DNA of 64,000 nucleotides from Polytrichum commune (taxonomy: Eukaryota > Streptophyta > Polytrichopsida > Polytrichales > Polytrichaceae), in assembly GCA_950295325.1 (NCBI GenBank), contig OX485803.1:31000001-31064000 (forward strand). The letters run 5' to 3'. Each line of letters begins with the position of its first letter. Positions within the stretch are counted from its first letter, which is position 1. Shown piece after piece: positions 1 through 11,109 of the stretch. The notes beneath the pieces are model-generated. The model was not told where the DNA came from, searched no databases, and saw only the letters and a program-made list of their open reading frames with translations. Made by a program: the position numbers and the translations under genes.

Positions 1-86
1 GAACTTTGTGCTTTTACTTTAAACTCATTCTAGACCACCATTATCTTAGTTATAGTCAACATATACCAATAATGGCCAATGTTACA
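1..86 (-). repeat. Edge of a Ty3/gypsy 3' LTR
   Basis: Read on the minus strand, a purine-rich tract (complement of 87-99) is followed at position 86 by TGTAACATTGG, the usual polypurine tract / LTR start (TG) arrangement of an LTR retrotransposon. The LTR runs leftwards out of the window. It belongs to the minus-strand gypsy pol remnant to its right. No matching 5' LTR was recognised on the other side, so the assignment rests on the PPT-TG junction and on position. Confidence 0.5.
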
Positions 87-224
87 CTCCTCCCCATTTA
101 ATCTTGAGCGTCTTTGCTCAAATGGTACACTATCTTAAACTCCCAAGCCATTGGCTTGCTTTCAATTATGATTGCTTATTTTATTGATCTTATTGGACAC
201 ACTAAGACTCTCAACACCTTTATT

Positions 225-536
225 TTATATTAGCCTTTCATGTGAACGTGCCACGGTGTCCCAATATTCTTTGAAAACTTCTAAACTCAAATTCTTGTCT
301 AGCTCCCAAGAATTATGTTCAAGCCACTTAATGAGGTAGACTTTCTGAGGCCTCGTACGACTACTTCTTACCTCATGTGTAAGTGTGAATTTAACATCAA
401 ACGACAATTCATCATCTTCTAAGATTGATGATGGCAAAGGTTGTACTTCGATAGAAGTCTTATTTGGCTTTAGAAGTGAGATATGAAATACATCATGTAT
501 TTTCAATGTCTTGGGCAATTCTAATATGTAAGTCAC
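225..536 (-). pseudogene. Gypsy integrase C-terminus with chromodomain-like tail
   Basis: The 103-residue reading frame begins with the integrase-tail signature IHDVFHISLLKP, which follows the catalytic core in gypsy elements. It ends with the chromodomain-like string VYLIKWLEHNSWEL (compare YLVKW...SWE). Chromodomains of chromoviruses steer integration to marked chromatin. The upstream half of the tail is out of frame at 540-900. Confidence 0.8.
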
Positions 537-907
537 ATTTTTTTAATACCTTAAAAGGACCAATCCATCTAGGTAGCAACTTCCTTGCTCCTAGCATCTT
601 AAACTTGATGTTAGATGTACTCAACAACACTTGAGTTCCAATATCAAAAGAGATTTCATGTTTTTTTGTATCAACATGGGACTTCTATCTATTTTGTGTT
701 GCTAACAAATACTTCTTAGCCTCTTGCATAATACTAGATATCAATTGCACTAAGTCCTTTGCAATAGGGACATGACACCTGTTGATCCCAATATTCAAAG
801 GTGTCAAGGGATGTTGACCATGATTCAACATAAAATGAGTGGTTTGAATCTATTAATTATTGTCAAGCATTATTGTATGCAAACTCAAGCAAGGATAAAT
901 AAAGATT

Positions 908-1260
908 CTAATCATCTTGAGTTGGATAAACATAATGCCTTAGCATATCTTCTAGGATCTTATTAACTCTCTCCGTCTGTCCATCTATTTGAGGATGAAA
1001 AGGTGTAGACATAACTTGTTTTGTGTCCAAAATATTACACAGTGCAACCCAAAATCGACTAGTAAATCGAGTATCTCGATCACCAACTAGCTTTTTAGGA
1101 GGATCATGATGCTTATACACAAAGTCTATGAATAATCTTGATGTTTTCTCTGTAGTAATTGTGGTCACTGTGGCTATAAAATGAGTCATTTTGCTCAATT
1201 TATCCACACACATTAATATTGCATCATGCCCTTGTTTTGTGGGAGTTAGTCCAGTGATAA
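908..1260 (-). pseudogene. Gypsy integrase catalytic core (fragment)
   Basis: Minus-strand translation gives DFITGLTP (about 1260), then CVDKLSKMTHFI, LVGDRDTRFTS and HPQIDGQTERVN. These are the D,D-35-E integrase core blocks, with Asp in DFITGL, Asp in GDRD and Glu in QTERVN all kept. The N-terminal zinc region at 1300-1600 is poorly preserved. It is a fragment of the gypsy copy and not a host gene. Confidence 0.85.
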
Positions 1261-1780
1261 AATCAAGGCTAACACATTCTCACTTCCTTTCAAGATTTTC
1301 TAAGGGTTGCAATAATCTTGCCATCCTTGTAATAGAATTTACTACGTTAACATACATTATATGTAATCATATAAGTTTTGACATCATCCCTCAACTTTGC
1401 CCACTAAAAATTGGTCTTAATTTGCTTCAAGATCTTCATAATACCCATATGTCTACTATAAAAAAACATCATGACATTCAAACAATATATCTTTATGAAA
1501 AGAATCTATAGCATGTACCACAACTGCATCTTGGCACCACCAAATGGCATCTTTGAAGACTATTTTTGCTAAATTAACCAGTCCTTAATCCACATGTCTA
1601 CATCATACCATGCAATGATCTTATTAAGTAATTCATTGTCGAACCCATGGGGACTTTTTCTAGTGTTGGTCATCTCCATGGGAACACTCTGTCCAGTGTC
1701 GGCCGCCACTGGTTGGAAGCTCCGACTTGAAGTGCTTCTTGTCAGTAAGGCTAATATGACCCATTTTTCATCTAATAGAT

Positions 1781-2337
1781 CACGGGTAGGTCACTCTAAG
1801 GCATTTTTGTGCACCACGTGCGGCTGGGTTTTTTTTGTTTTGGGGCTATTTACCTTCAAGGGCTGAATTAAAGCCTCCCTATAATTACTTAAATTTCAAA
1901 AATGGCCCATTTGTTTGCACCCTTCCATTACTTATATTGTCCAAGTCACTGCAATTTTTTGTACTATATATTCCTTTTAAGTAATAAAAGCTAATCTACT
2001 TCCTAACGCATTGACGAGTGTTAAGGGAAACCATGGAAACAAAGAAGGGTGCAAACAATAATATCATTGCAAACAAAGTTATGAAGAAAACACATAGGAG
2101 ACCATAGCAAACATACTAAACATACCTTCTAGGATCCTTATCTTCAGCCCCTATATTAATTTTACAAAAAAATAATGGCCCACATTTTATGTTCATCTAA
2201 CTTACTTATAATGGGATTGTCTACATTTAATGGCCCCTTCATTGGAATTCCTTTATAATTTTTATTTCAAATGATTTTAATCCTCTCTATATTATGCCGC
2301 ACGTCGTTTTTAAAATGCACTAAGTGACCTACCCGTG
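1781..2337. mobile_element. 557-bp TIR element, 8-bp TSD (copy 1 of family)
   Basis: The ends are inverted: the left begins CACGGGTAGGTCACT and the right, read on the minus strand, begins CACGGGTAGGTCACTT. Similarity extends about 45 bp and includes CACGTGCGG / GACGTGCGG. The flanks carry the perfect 8-bp duplication TAATAGAT (1773-1780 and 2338-2345). No coding capacity is seen. An 8-bp TSD fits a hAT-like or short-TSD Mutator-like non-autonomous element. It is inserted in the gypsy remnant. A second family member is at 47037-47447. Confidence 0.8.
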
Positions 2338-2604
2338 TAATAGATTCATGCTTAATGGATTGGCAAAATTGCTTCTTCCATGATGATACTTCCATCGATG
2401 TTGAAAAAATTGCTCCAAATACTCTAACCATCAAGCTTGACGCCTTGACAAATTTGGTTGTGACTTTAAATATGTTAATTAATTGTGATATATAATCAGT
2501 ACACATTTTGAATATTCTAAATAACAACTCCATGTCTGTAAGACATGCACAACGGTTGTTATTTCTTGTTCACACGTGGTATAATTTCTTTCGGCAGGTG
2601 TAAG

Positions 2605-3614
2605 CTAGCAACTTTCAAATGCAATTAGCCTACCAATTTGTGAAAGAATTGTCCTTATACCCAATAAGGAAACATCACATATGACTTCAATTCTTTCACC
2701 AAATATTAGTAAAATCAAAACGAGCGCTAGAGTTAACGCATATTTAACCCCTTCAAAATACTCTTGACATTGATCAATCCAAATATATTTCACATCTTTT
2801 CTTATCAAATGAGTCAAAGGAAAGACTAAGGTTGAACAACCTTGAATAACTCAACATAAATAATTACTAAGACCCAATAATGAATGCAATTGACTTACAT
2901 CGTTGGGCCTTGCACATCTAGTCACCGTATCAATCTTTTGAGGTTTGATCTTAATCCCATCATTAGCCACCACATGGCCAAGGTACTCTAACTCACTCTT
3001 TGCAAAATGACATTACTCAACTTAGAATATTAAATGTTCTCGCATAGTATATTACATATTTTGCATAAATATTCAAGGTGTTCTTCTTGTGTCTTTGAAA
3101 ACACCAAAATATTATCAAGATATACCAAAACAAAATTTCCCAAGTGTTGTTGAAAAATTCTATTCATCACCCTTTAGAAAGTTGCAAATATATTAGCCAA
3201 TTAAATACTCAACACTTTGAATTGATAATGGCCAAAAGACACTCTAAATGCAGTCTCATGTACATTTTCTTCTGAAATTCAAATTTGATGATAATTTTGA
3301 GTCAAATCTAATGAACTAAACACACAAGAACTAGCCAATTGATCAAATAGATCATCAATTCTTGGCAATGAATATCGATTCTTTATGGTTAGTTTATTCA
3401 AAGCTCTATAATCTGTCACCATTCTTAGTTCACCATCCTTCTTCTTAACAAATAAGATTGGTGATCCATTAGGTGAAGAGCTTGGTTCTATCCACTCTTT
3501 GTGGATATATTTTGTAATTTGTCTTTTGGCTTCTTCAATGTCTAAAAGATCGAGTCTATAAATAGGTATAGAAGGTGGTTTATGACCTTCTTCTAATGGT
3601 ATAGTATGCGCCAT
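2605..3614 (-). pseudogene. Gypsy reverse transcriptase and RNase H (broken)
   Basis: 3614-3279 encodes the fingers and palm start of a gypsy RT, with [20 protein letters not shown] and [10 protein letters not shown]. Downstream in another frame (about 3130-3090) the catalytic box reads YLDN instead of YxDD, so the second catalytic aspartate is lost. 2817-2605 carries the RNase H start (CQEYF, VICDVSLLGIRTILSQ, RLIAFES), with the first Asp kept. Several frame breaks separate these parts. The copy cannot be active. Confidence 0.85.
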
Positions 3615-4087
3615 CTCTCTCTCTCTGGTGGAAGCCTTGCATGTAAGGTTTGAAATATATCTTCATATTCCTTCACCAAATACCCTACAAGATTATCTTT
3701 CAACCTTGAAGATGATTCTTTATTGTCTAGATTTTTCAAATGAATGAGTAAAGGTGTACAACCTTTCTTTACTGGCCCTGTTGAATTGCAAAGTTGATAA
3801 CATGTTGCCTTGAGGCATGGACTTCTTCTTGCTTGTTATCACACTTTGAATTGTAAATTTCTTATTGCCCTTATGCAATATACAAGCTTTAGAATCATAA
3901 TTAATATGGGCTCTATGTTTATTTAACTAATTATCTCCCAAAATCAAGTCAAAGTCATCACTTTATTTGATAACAAATTTTTTTTTTTTTTGAGAATGGT
4001 ATTGTTGAATTTTCACATGCACATTGATGGTCCCCTCCATTTCAACTTCCAATCCATTTCATAATACCACCATACCATTCTTTTCTT

Positions 4088-4327
4088 TCAAAGAGAGAAG
4101 AAACGTTGACCCCTGGTGGGATCCTTTTCTTTCACATGCAAACCAATGCGTCTAACATATGATGAACTCAAATAACAATGACTAGTAACAATATCTACCA
4201 AAATATGCCCATCTATTCCAGAGACTTTCCTTGAAAATTGCATCGTTAGACCATTACTCAAAATAAAATTCAAGAGTCTAGGTAGAGGTGGATCATAATA
4301 CACTTGCCATATGGCTTTCTTTGTCAA
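4088..4327 (-). pseudogene. Gypsy aspartic protease remnant
   Basis: The frame contains ILVDIVTSHCYLSSSYVRRI, which matches the retropepsin pattern (I/L)(V/I)DSG(A/S)(T/S)H in position and context, but the active-site triad DSG has become DIV. It lies just upstream of the RT in element order. Confidence is moderate because the key residues are mutated. Confidence 0.6.
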
Positions 4328-4400
4328 TTCAAAAGCATCTACATAAATGTGTTTAAATTCATATAATAATTAAAATATTGACAATACTCTATTGTAGCCT

Positions 4401-5647
4401 TGACCCTTTTCTTTTCCACTAAAATGCAATGCATTTGGTCACAAATGCAATGGTCTCAAAGGTTTTTTTGCTTTTACTTTTACATAAGCAGTTACGTACT
4501 TGGCTAGGTTTTCAGAATGTGAATCAATAAGTAAACAATGACCAAAAACCTTGGAATCTTCACTAAAAAATGTATCTAGTGGGCTTCAGGGATAAGCAAA
4601 TTGGTTAAGTTTATTCACACCAAAGTTCAAAGAATCAAGTACAAAATCAAATGACTTGCCTATCTTAGACTCTAAGATTTGAACAAAATAATCCAAAAAA
4701 CCTAATCTAGATCTCCTTTCTACTTCAATAGATTGCTGACAATCTCTTTGTTGAGGATCTAAAAATCATTTTCTGCTTTGTCAATAGTGAAATTAGACTT
4801 TTTGAATCAAGTATTAGCCCTATGGCATTTTTATCAAAGTAGAATTTAGCATTGTATTTTACGTTGTCAAAAACTGACTAGTTGTCAAAAGGGCAAAATA
4901 TGCCAGTTTACTAGTTGATGTCAAATCTGCGCTTGATGCAATAAATTGTTAGAACATCCACTAATTGGTTTTTAGTGTTTTACTACTGAACTGTCTGTTC
5001 AGAAGTAGTAAGTATTTGGTGTTAGTAACTTAGGTGATCAGAAAATGACTTGTAGGTCCAAAGTTATTAAAATGGCATTGGGAGTCTTTTACTAGTTGAT
5101 TGTTTTTTATGACCTCAGTGTGCTAGCTAGTCGTGAACTGGACAGAGGGCAAGAACGCGTCAGGACAACTAGTTGCAGTGTTTTGATAGGGTGGCAACCT
5201 ACCAAGTTAATCCACCTAGTGGTAGTTGTTTTGAAGTATATAAGGATTGTCCTAGAGCCTTTTGGCTCTCCTAGTACACATATGCAGAGATGGCTTAGAC
5301 TCTTAGAGAAGATATGTATGCTTGTGAGTTTTAGATCTGGATGGGTGGCAATTTGGAAGTGTATTGCAATCCAGACAAAACCACAGTCCTGGAAAAACAA
5401 GCAGTAAAGTGTTGAAAGGGGGATTTGAAGAGTAGATTCATTTGTAAAATTAGTGAAGATTACCTATCACTAATCTTCTTGGAAGCTAACATAGTCCTAG
5501 TGTTGACAAGACGAAGGAGTTGAATGTGTTATTGAAAATGTGCATCGGACAACTTGTGATGTAGTACCAAGGAATGCATTAGAAAGTAGAAAGGGTGGGC
5601 ATGCGCGGACATGACGCTCATGGGAGGACGTCCAAAGCAAGTAGTTA
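4401..5647. other. Non-coding spacer, possible LTR-like promoter stretch
   Basis: No convincing protein is present. The short overlapping ORFs at 5096-5407 occur on both strands and match nothing I know. A TATA-like stretch (GAAGTATATAAGG near 5233-5246) follows a TGTTAGAACATCC start near 4948. This could be the U3/R part of an LTR in plus orientation, but no second copy is present in the window to test it. Confidence 0.3.
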
Positions 5648-5905
5648 GAATGACTTGAAAAATGTACCATAGGTTGGTAGAAGGTTAGAGTGGTCAGATC
5701 CGGACTCGGTTTGCGAAAACCACCTCTAGAAGTTGGCGAATCTGACCAAAAACGTGAGCTGGTCGGAAATATGAAAGTGGTCAGAATGGCCCGAAAACTC
5801 TACTGTAGGTTGGTAGGAGGTTAGAGATGGTAGATCCAAGCTTATATTGTGGAAACGACCTCCCGAAGTTGGCCGATTGGGCCAAAAACGTGAGCTAGTA
5901 GGTAG
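5648..5905. repeat. Two-copy tandem repeat, 136-bp period
   Basis: 5648-5783 and 5784-about 5905 are diverged direct repeats. Shared landmarks are TAGGTTGGTAG, GGTTAGAG, GAAGTTGGC and CCAAAAACGTGAGCT, each recurring 136 bp apart. No reading frame spans both copies. The unit may come from the untranslated leader or LTR region of a retroelement. Confidence 0.75.
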
Positions 5906-6610
5906 TGTCTAGGGCATGTTTTCAAGCTTTAAATGGAATTTTTAGGGGATTGTACATCAAAGGAGATGTCTAGGGATGAGGAACTAGCTTGCGAGGTGTT
6001 TATGCAAGGCTTGGACATGACTAGTGGCGAACTAGTTAATGGAGCAAGGAAGGAGTGCAAAAATCCATTAACACCTTTCTTCACAAAAGTAGCATTTGCC
6101 TCTTTTTTTAAGGCTATTACTCTTTTGTAGTCAATCTCCCTACCATTGGTAAAATTCATGATAAATGTCTTTTGATTCTTGGTTGGACCACCTACTCCTA
6201 TAGAAAGAATCTTTTCTCACCATTCTTAGTAGATGCAATTCCTAACCCATGCTTAACTTGTTGGAGATTAGCTTCTTTAGAAGTATTAATGTTTTTCTCT
6301 CTGACACAAAAAATAAATATATATGTGAATGTCACAATCATGGAATCATCTTGAACTTGGACACCATTCAAGAATATTTATTAGAATACGCAGATTGCAA
6401 CCTCATAAACGTAGAGAAACGATCGTAATTTCTTGAGCAACTTTTGGTAGACCATCTATTGAACCTTGAACACATATCACAAGACATTCATGTTTCAGTT
6501 ATATTATTAGATCATGCAAGATAGAATTCAAAACGAACACCAAAACATAATGATTGTGTCTTTGATATTGATGTTGGAGACACGGTGCTCATTGATAACA
6601 ACAACACGTT
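5906..6610. other. Spacer, nothing recognised
   Basis: Short ORFs of 60-76 codons occur on both strands, with no family motif. The stretch precedes the PIF1 pseudogene and might hold the decayed upstream half of that protein, but I see no Rep/HUH motif. Confidence 0.4.
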
Positions 6611-6975
6611 ATGGACTACATTGTTCAAAATTCACAAGGACTGCATATCCTCACAAGTTCTCTGGGAAGTAGCAAAAAATTCTTTGTGAAAAACATCGCC
6701 CAATATTTTCATATTCACAATAAAATAGTCATTCTTTCAACAATTATGGGAGCAACTACACTTAGATTTTCCAGGTTGGCATCTACAATCCACACTGCAT
6801 TTTGCATACCTACACATGGCTATTTGTTTGTGTTGCATGAACCAAACCTCGTTTTAACTAAATTAAAGAACGCATACATCATAATCATTGATATGGTGTC
6901 AATGATGACTAGCAATATGTTGTGTGTAATGGAACAACGCCTCAAACAAAACACCCACAATATGGGCACAACTTT

Positions 6976-7616
6976 AGAGTTATCCGTAAAGTAAGCTTGT
7001 GTTTTGACAGATTATGAGTGCACTATTCACACAAACCCATGGAAACGCAAAGTAAGGCTCTTGAATTCCGGGGCATAATACACAAGGCTTTGGTTTAGGG
7101 TCAGAGCTGGTCTGCTTGTTTTTGGATGAGAGAATCGGGGTCCGCCTATTCGTGGTTGAGGCCGTCATGCGTGCCTTGGTGGTGCTTGCCACCAAGGTAG
7201 GTGGGGGCCGGGGAGATGCTTGCCACCAAGGCGGGGAGATGCTTGCCACCTCATGTCTTTTTTCGGGGAGGCCGGCTTTAGGGTGGTGTCGGGCCTAGTG
7301 GCTAGGCAGCTAGGTAGGCCTACTTACTAACTAACTATTTGGTTACCCTTACTCTACTTACTAAATAACTAGTTGGTTGGTAACCCGTACTTTACTTACT
7401 AAATAACTAGTTGGTCTGACAAAGCGACCCTAAATTCCCGGGGCGCGCTCGCAACATAGGAGCAAATTTTTTTTTCACCATTTCCGGTCCCTCAAAAGAT
7501 TTGTGCTTGTGTTTTTTTATAGCTATAGACACCTGCTCCACTTTTAGGGCCTGTCACACAATTTTCTCAAATCCAGGCCCAAAACCCTCTCTTCAGCTCA
7601 CTTTACGGATAACTCT
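6976..7616. mobile_element. 641-bp TIR insertion splitting the PIF1 frame
   Basis: The left end AGAGTTATCCGTAAAGT (6976) is repeated inverted at the right end (7600-7616). The TIR is 22 bp with one mismatch. TTT flanks each side as a likely 3-bp duplication. Removing the insert plus one TTT brings the two PIF1 halves back into one frame, which supports the boundaries. The interior (about 7060-7300) is GC-rich and unlike the surroundings, so it may be a captured gene fragment. The superfamily is unassigned: the 3-bp TSD suggests PIF/Harbinger, while the GC-rich cargo recalls Pack-MULEs. Confidence 0.7.
7320..7412. repeat. Short tandem repeat inside the TIR insertion
   Basis: The unit CTTACTAAATAACTAGTTGG with a preceding TACCC(T/G)TACT(C/T)TA recurs with a spacing of about 40-50 bp (7337-7374 and 7379-7411), and a shorter variant lies upstream (7320-7340). 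It is non-coding and lies within the GC-rich insertion. Confidence 0.65.
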
Positions 7617-8510
7617 TTTATTTCAAAATAAATTTTTGCTATTAGTTGGGGACCTTGCCCAACTGCCAACGATATGTATACACACACCTAAATTTCTAGA
7701 CATCATTTGCAGAACATGCTATATCACTTCCGCTCCATATTGGGTAGTTGCCAAACAACACATGCTTCAAACATTTGTCAGGCATGCATCCAATCCAATA
7801 TACCTTGATTTTCTCAACATAACATGACATCGACCATCTACATAAGTAGACATTGAAGACACACTCAATGCATGCTTCATTGGTAAGGATGCGTTTTCAG
7901 ACCATATAGATACAACCACAACAATTTTATGTTTGCACCGGAAAGATGTCACCGTGGACAATGACATCACATTCAAAGCAATTTTGCCCCAATAGAGAGA
8001 AATATTGTGACACTTGGTACAAATGCAACAAAAGCTCATAATGTATCGACATGGTTGAATGACACAAAAGTTGATCAACTTCACCATGTGGATGTGGGTG
8101 CGCTTGTTATGTTCACATCAAATGTTAATACTGCAAAATGTGTTGTCAACGGTGCAACTACAAGAGTAACATCAATCCATATGGTGTGGTCACAACCATT
8201 GGTGTTCAATTCATAGGGACATCAATGCATATCTTTTAAGAACATCAAAATCTCCAACAAAAGTATATATATGAGCGATACTATTACAAAGCATAGTTCC
8301 CAATAGTTCTAGCATGTGCAATGACCAGCCACAAATTACAAGATGCTACAATATCAACCAAGAATATTGTTGATATTCGAAACACATTTGCACCTAGATT
8401 AACTTGTGTCATGTTATCTAGAACCACAAATAGGCAAAACCTAAAGATTATAAGAAAATTGGTTCTGTTGGATTTCATTCCATACCCACTTCTTGGCACA
8501 ACGTGATTCT

Positions 8511-10504
8511 TTTCATTATGACGAACACATAATGGGCGTACCCATGGACATGTTGACATGGAGTGTGCTTAAAGAGATTTCTATGTCACTCCATTTTTTC
8601 ACAGAGTATCCGGGGTTCAAGTGGAGTTGTCCACATTCTTTCCAAGAATACTAAAGGAGAAGCAAGGCGTTAGAATTAGGGTTTGAAGCAAGGGACTTTT
8701 AAAGGAAAGAAGTAAGACGAATGAAAATCATCTTGCTTGCATTTGAAGCACTTCAACTATCACGAGATCTTTGATGTATTCTTTTATGTGATTATTGTTA
8801 ATATGCCATGAAAAATATTCCTAGAGACTTTAGTGAAGTGGATTGAGAGAAGTGGATTATGTGTTTCTTCATCCTAAAGATATATTATATTCAAGATACA
8901 ACTCATTTTTATTTGCTAGTTTCTACAATTCTTTGTGACTTCCAACCACTTCTTTGTTCTCTTAACTTGATGTTACCGAAGTGTTGTGAGTGAGTTGTAC
9001 AAGATATATATAATATTTTTTTATATATGTTCACTTCCATTGAGTAATAAGCAATTGATTAGGATTTCCTTTTCGAAGTGAAACCGTCAATAAAGCATGT
9101 AATTAACTTGGAAGTCGAAAACATTACAAAAGCCTCATTAGCATTGAGGTAATATTTATTGTGACTTACCATTGATAGGGACATTGTCATTCTAAAATGA
9201 AACTAAAATTAACGTTTTACTTTTAGTATGTTTATTTTATAATAATATAGTTAATGCCTTCTATTTCCATAAGTATACACATTGTCCTTCATGACTGCGA
9301 TTGCCCTTTATGACTCAGTCTTGTCCTTCGCTACAATTATCTTTCAGGACTCCGTTTTGTCCTTCGTGTTTTTTGTCTTTCAGTAGGATTCAAGGTTGCT
9401 TGTTCATATAACCCATATTGAATGCACTTCATTTTCAAGGTCCAAAATTCAATATATATGTTCACTTCCATTGAATAAATAAGAAATTGATTGGGACTTC
9501 CTATTGCGAAGTGAAACCATCAACAAAACATGTAATTAACTTGGAAGTCAAAAACATTACAAAAGCCTCATTAGCACTAATGTTATATTTATTGTGACTT
9601 ACCATTGAAAGGGGCTTTGTCATTCTAAAATGGAACTAAAATTAATGTTTTATTTTTAGTGTGTTTATTTTATAATAGTTTAGTTAATGCCTTCTATTTC
9701 CACAAGTATTTTTACACATTCAAACTGATAAAGTGTGATTGAATGTGGTGGTGGGCCCCATCACCATCTGTCACGCCAGACAAAGCTCATTGGGGTCCCT
9801 TTAGCGTTTGCCAACAAGGACGGTGAATGTCTTGTTTAGTTTAGATCGCCTACAACATGCGGCCAATGGGGGCATTCTTGGCACTATTGCCCTCAACATG
9901 GGGTGAGGCGTAGGGAAGCAGACACCAAGTTGGTTTCATGAATCATAATGTTTGAATAAGACGCAAAAGGCGGTTTTGAATTTTAAAAGCACTTTTTCCA
10001 TTAAAATATATAAAATTAGGAACTTTGATCTTTGAGGGTTTTGTAAAATATTTTTCTCACATGGAAAATGAATAAGCCTCAACAATAGTGTCGGCCTAAA
10101 GGTTCATACTACAATGCAGCCATTTTAAATAACTACACCAAGAAGTGACATGATATGCCGGATGGACACAACTAAGTTAGGCCCATGGAGCCACTTATAA
10201 ATCACCCATAAAATCTACACGGACAGAATTATACACAACTTGATGAGCTTCCGTTCATGCTTTGCATTCAGACAAGTAAAAAAATTGCCAAGAACATTTG
10301 TTAGCAGTGTCCAGGGAGATTTTTGGGCATAATCGTTCAAGATCCTATAATGTTTCCAACTCCAACCGGTTACATGTTGTGATCTTTTAGTTTTTCTTTA
10401 TTAATTTGAGGTATATTGCACAAATTCTTTTAAAAGGATCAGTGATTTTGCTAAAGTCTTGAACTTCAACCAGTTGTTTTTCAAACTCAATTGGTTCATT
10501 GTAA
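8511..10504. other. Spacer with a pair of 255-bp direct repeats
   Basis: 9030-9290 and 9461-9715 are about 85-90% alike by eye. Both open TTCACTTCCATTGA and share GTAATTAACTTGGAAGTC, ACATTACAAAAGCCTCATTA and TTAATGCCTTCTATTTCCA. The 431-bp spacing leaves a middle segment with short TCCTTCRTG-like reiterations (9290-9400). No coding signal was seen in the rest of the stretch. Confidence 0.7.
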
Positions 10505-10623
10505 CTACACTAAATATTATATTTAGTGTCACTGGCTATTTATAGTTACACAATGTTGTATCTTTCTATTATCAATGTGAGCTTTTACCAAGTAAAGGTG
10601 TCAATGTTCAACTGTGTCCAAAC

Positions 10624-10894
10624 TGTTACAAAAAAAAAAAAAACGATGAGATGAGAGTGAGAGAATGATGGGTAAAAATTTGCGAGCAAGAGAGCATGAG
10701 AGCAAGAGAGGTCACTTCTTATTTATTAACTTTCTATTCATGGTATATATAGAAGGTTTGATACCTTCAAGGTAACATGCCTCGTCGATAATTACAATCT
10801 CAAGATAACATCACTACAATTCCAAGATAACAACCTATGACGACAAAGTTGGGTCTATTGACACCTAGTCGCCATTGATGTTGGTGTCTTAACA
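10624..10894 (-). repeat. Ty1/copia 3' LTR (271 bp)
   Basis: On the minus strand it starts TGTTAAGACACC directly after the polypurine tract TCTAGGGGGAG (complement of 10895-10907) and ends in a T-run plus GTAACA. The TG...CA ends and the plant-copia PPT define it. A second, split copy lies at 14125-14247 plus 22101-22216, sharing GAGAGAATGATGGGTAAAAA and GGTAACATGCCTCGTCG. Confidence 0.85.
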
Positions 10895-11109
10895 CTCCCC
10901 CTAGACGCAACAAGTCTTGTTTTTAGACACCACATTACCTTCCTACTTTAAAAACCTTGCCATGATTTTTTTATTTTTTTATTTTAAAAAAAAAAAACCT
11001 CATAATTGAGGTAAAAACTCATGGTGAAGGGGAAAAGAGTGGATCTAGACATGATTGTTTACATGTTTAGATAGGAATGAAAACCTCTACATCCGTATTT
11101 TCTTAATAA

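Larger units (their letters stand above)
87..4400 (-). mobile_element. Degraded Ty3/gypsy (chromovirus-type) retrotransposon
   Basis: On the minus strand the order from right to left is aspartic protease (about 4327-4088), reverse transcriptase (3614-about 3000), RNase H (2817-2605), integrase (about 1260-908) and an integrase tail with a chromodomain-like end (536-225). This is the Ty3/gypsy pol order. Each domain is recognisable but separated by stops and frameshifts, so the copy is dead. A short TIR element sits between the RNase H and integrase parts (1781-2337). The 5' LTR and gag were not identified with confidence. Confidence 0.85.
6611..8510 (+). pseudogene. PIF1-family DNA helicase pseudogene
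   Basis: PIF1/RecD-type SF1 helicase blocks appear in order on the plus strand. A decayed Walker A region (SSLGSSKKFFVKNIA) is followed by ASTIHTAFCIP, a Walker B-like IIIDMVSMMT (DE changed to DM) and EQRLKQ. After an insertion come LLVGDLAQLP (motif III), LQTFVRHASNPIYLDFLN, DVGALVMFTSNVN..VVNGAT, and a motif V/VI tail with AMTSHKLQDATIS and VMLSRTTNRQNLK. Stops at several places and the lost Walker residues show it is dead. PIF1 helicases of this style occur in Helitron-like transposons and as stand-alone genes. No Rep domain was found, so Helitron origin is inference. Confidence 0.8.

Noticed and set aside
1640-1760. GC-rich ORF at 1594-1866 as a secreted protein gene
   Set aside because: It runs across the boundary of the TIR element at 1781 and lies inside the gypsy remnant, so it is a chance frame.
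10505-10531. CACTAAATAT palindrome as the terminus of a canonical CACTA transposon
   Set aside because: Each end is itself a palindrome and the paired elements are short and non-coding; the local TNP2 element has a different subterminal motif (TAGTGAC). A link to CACTA transposase remains only a possibility.
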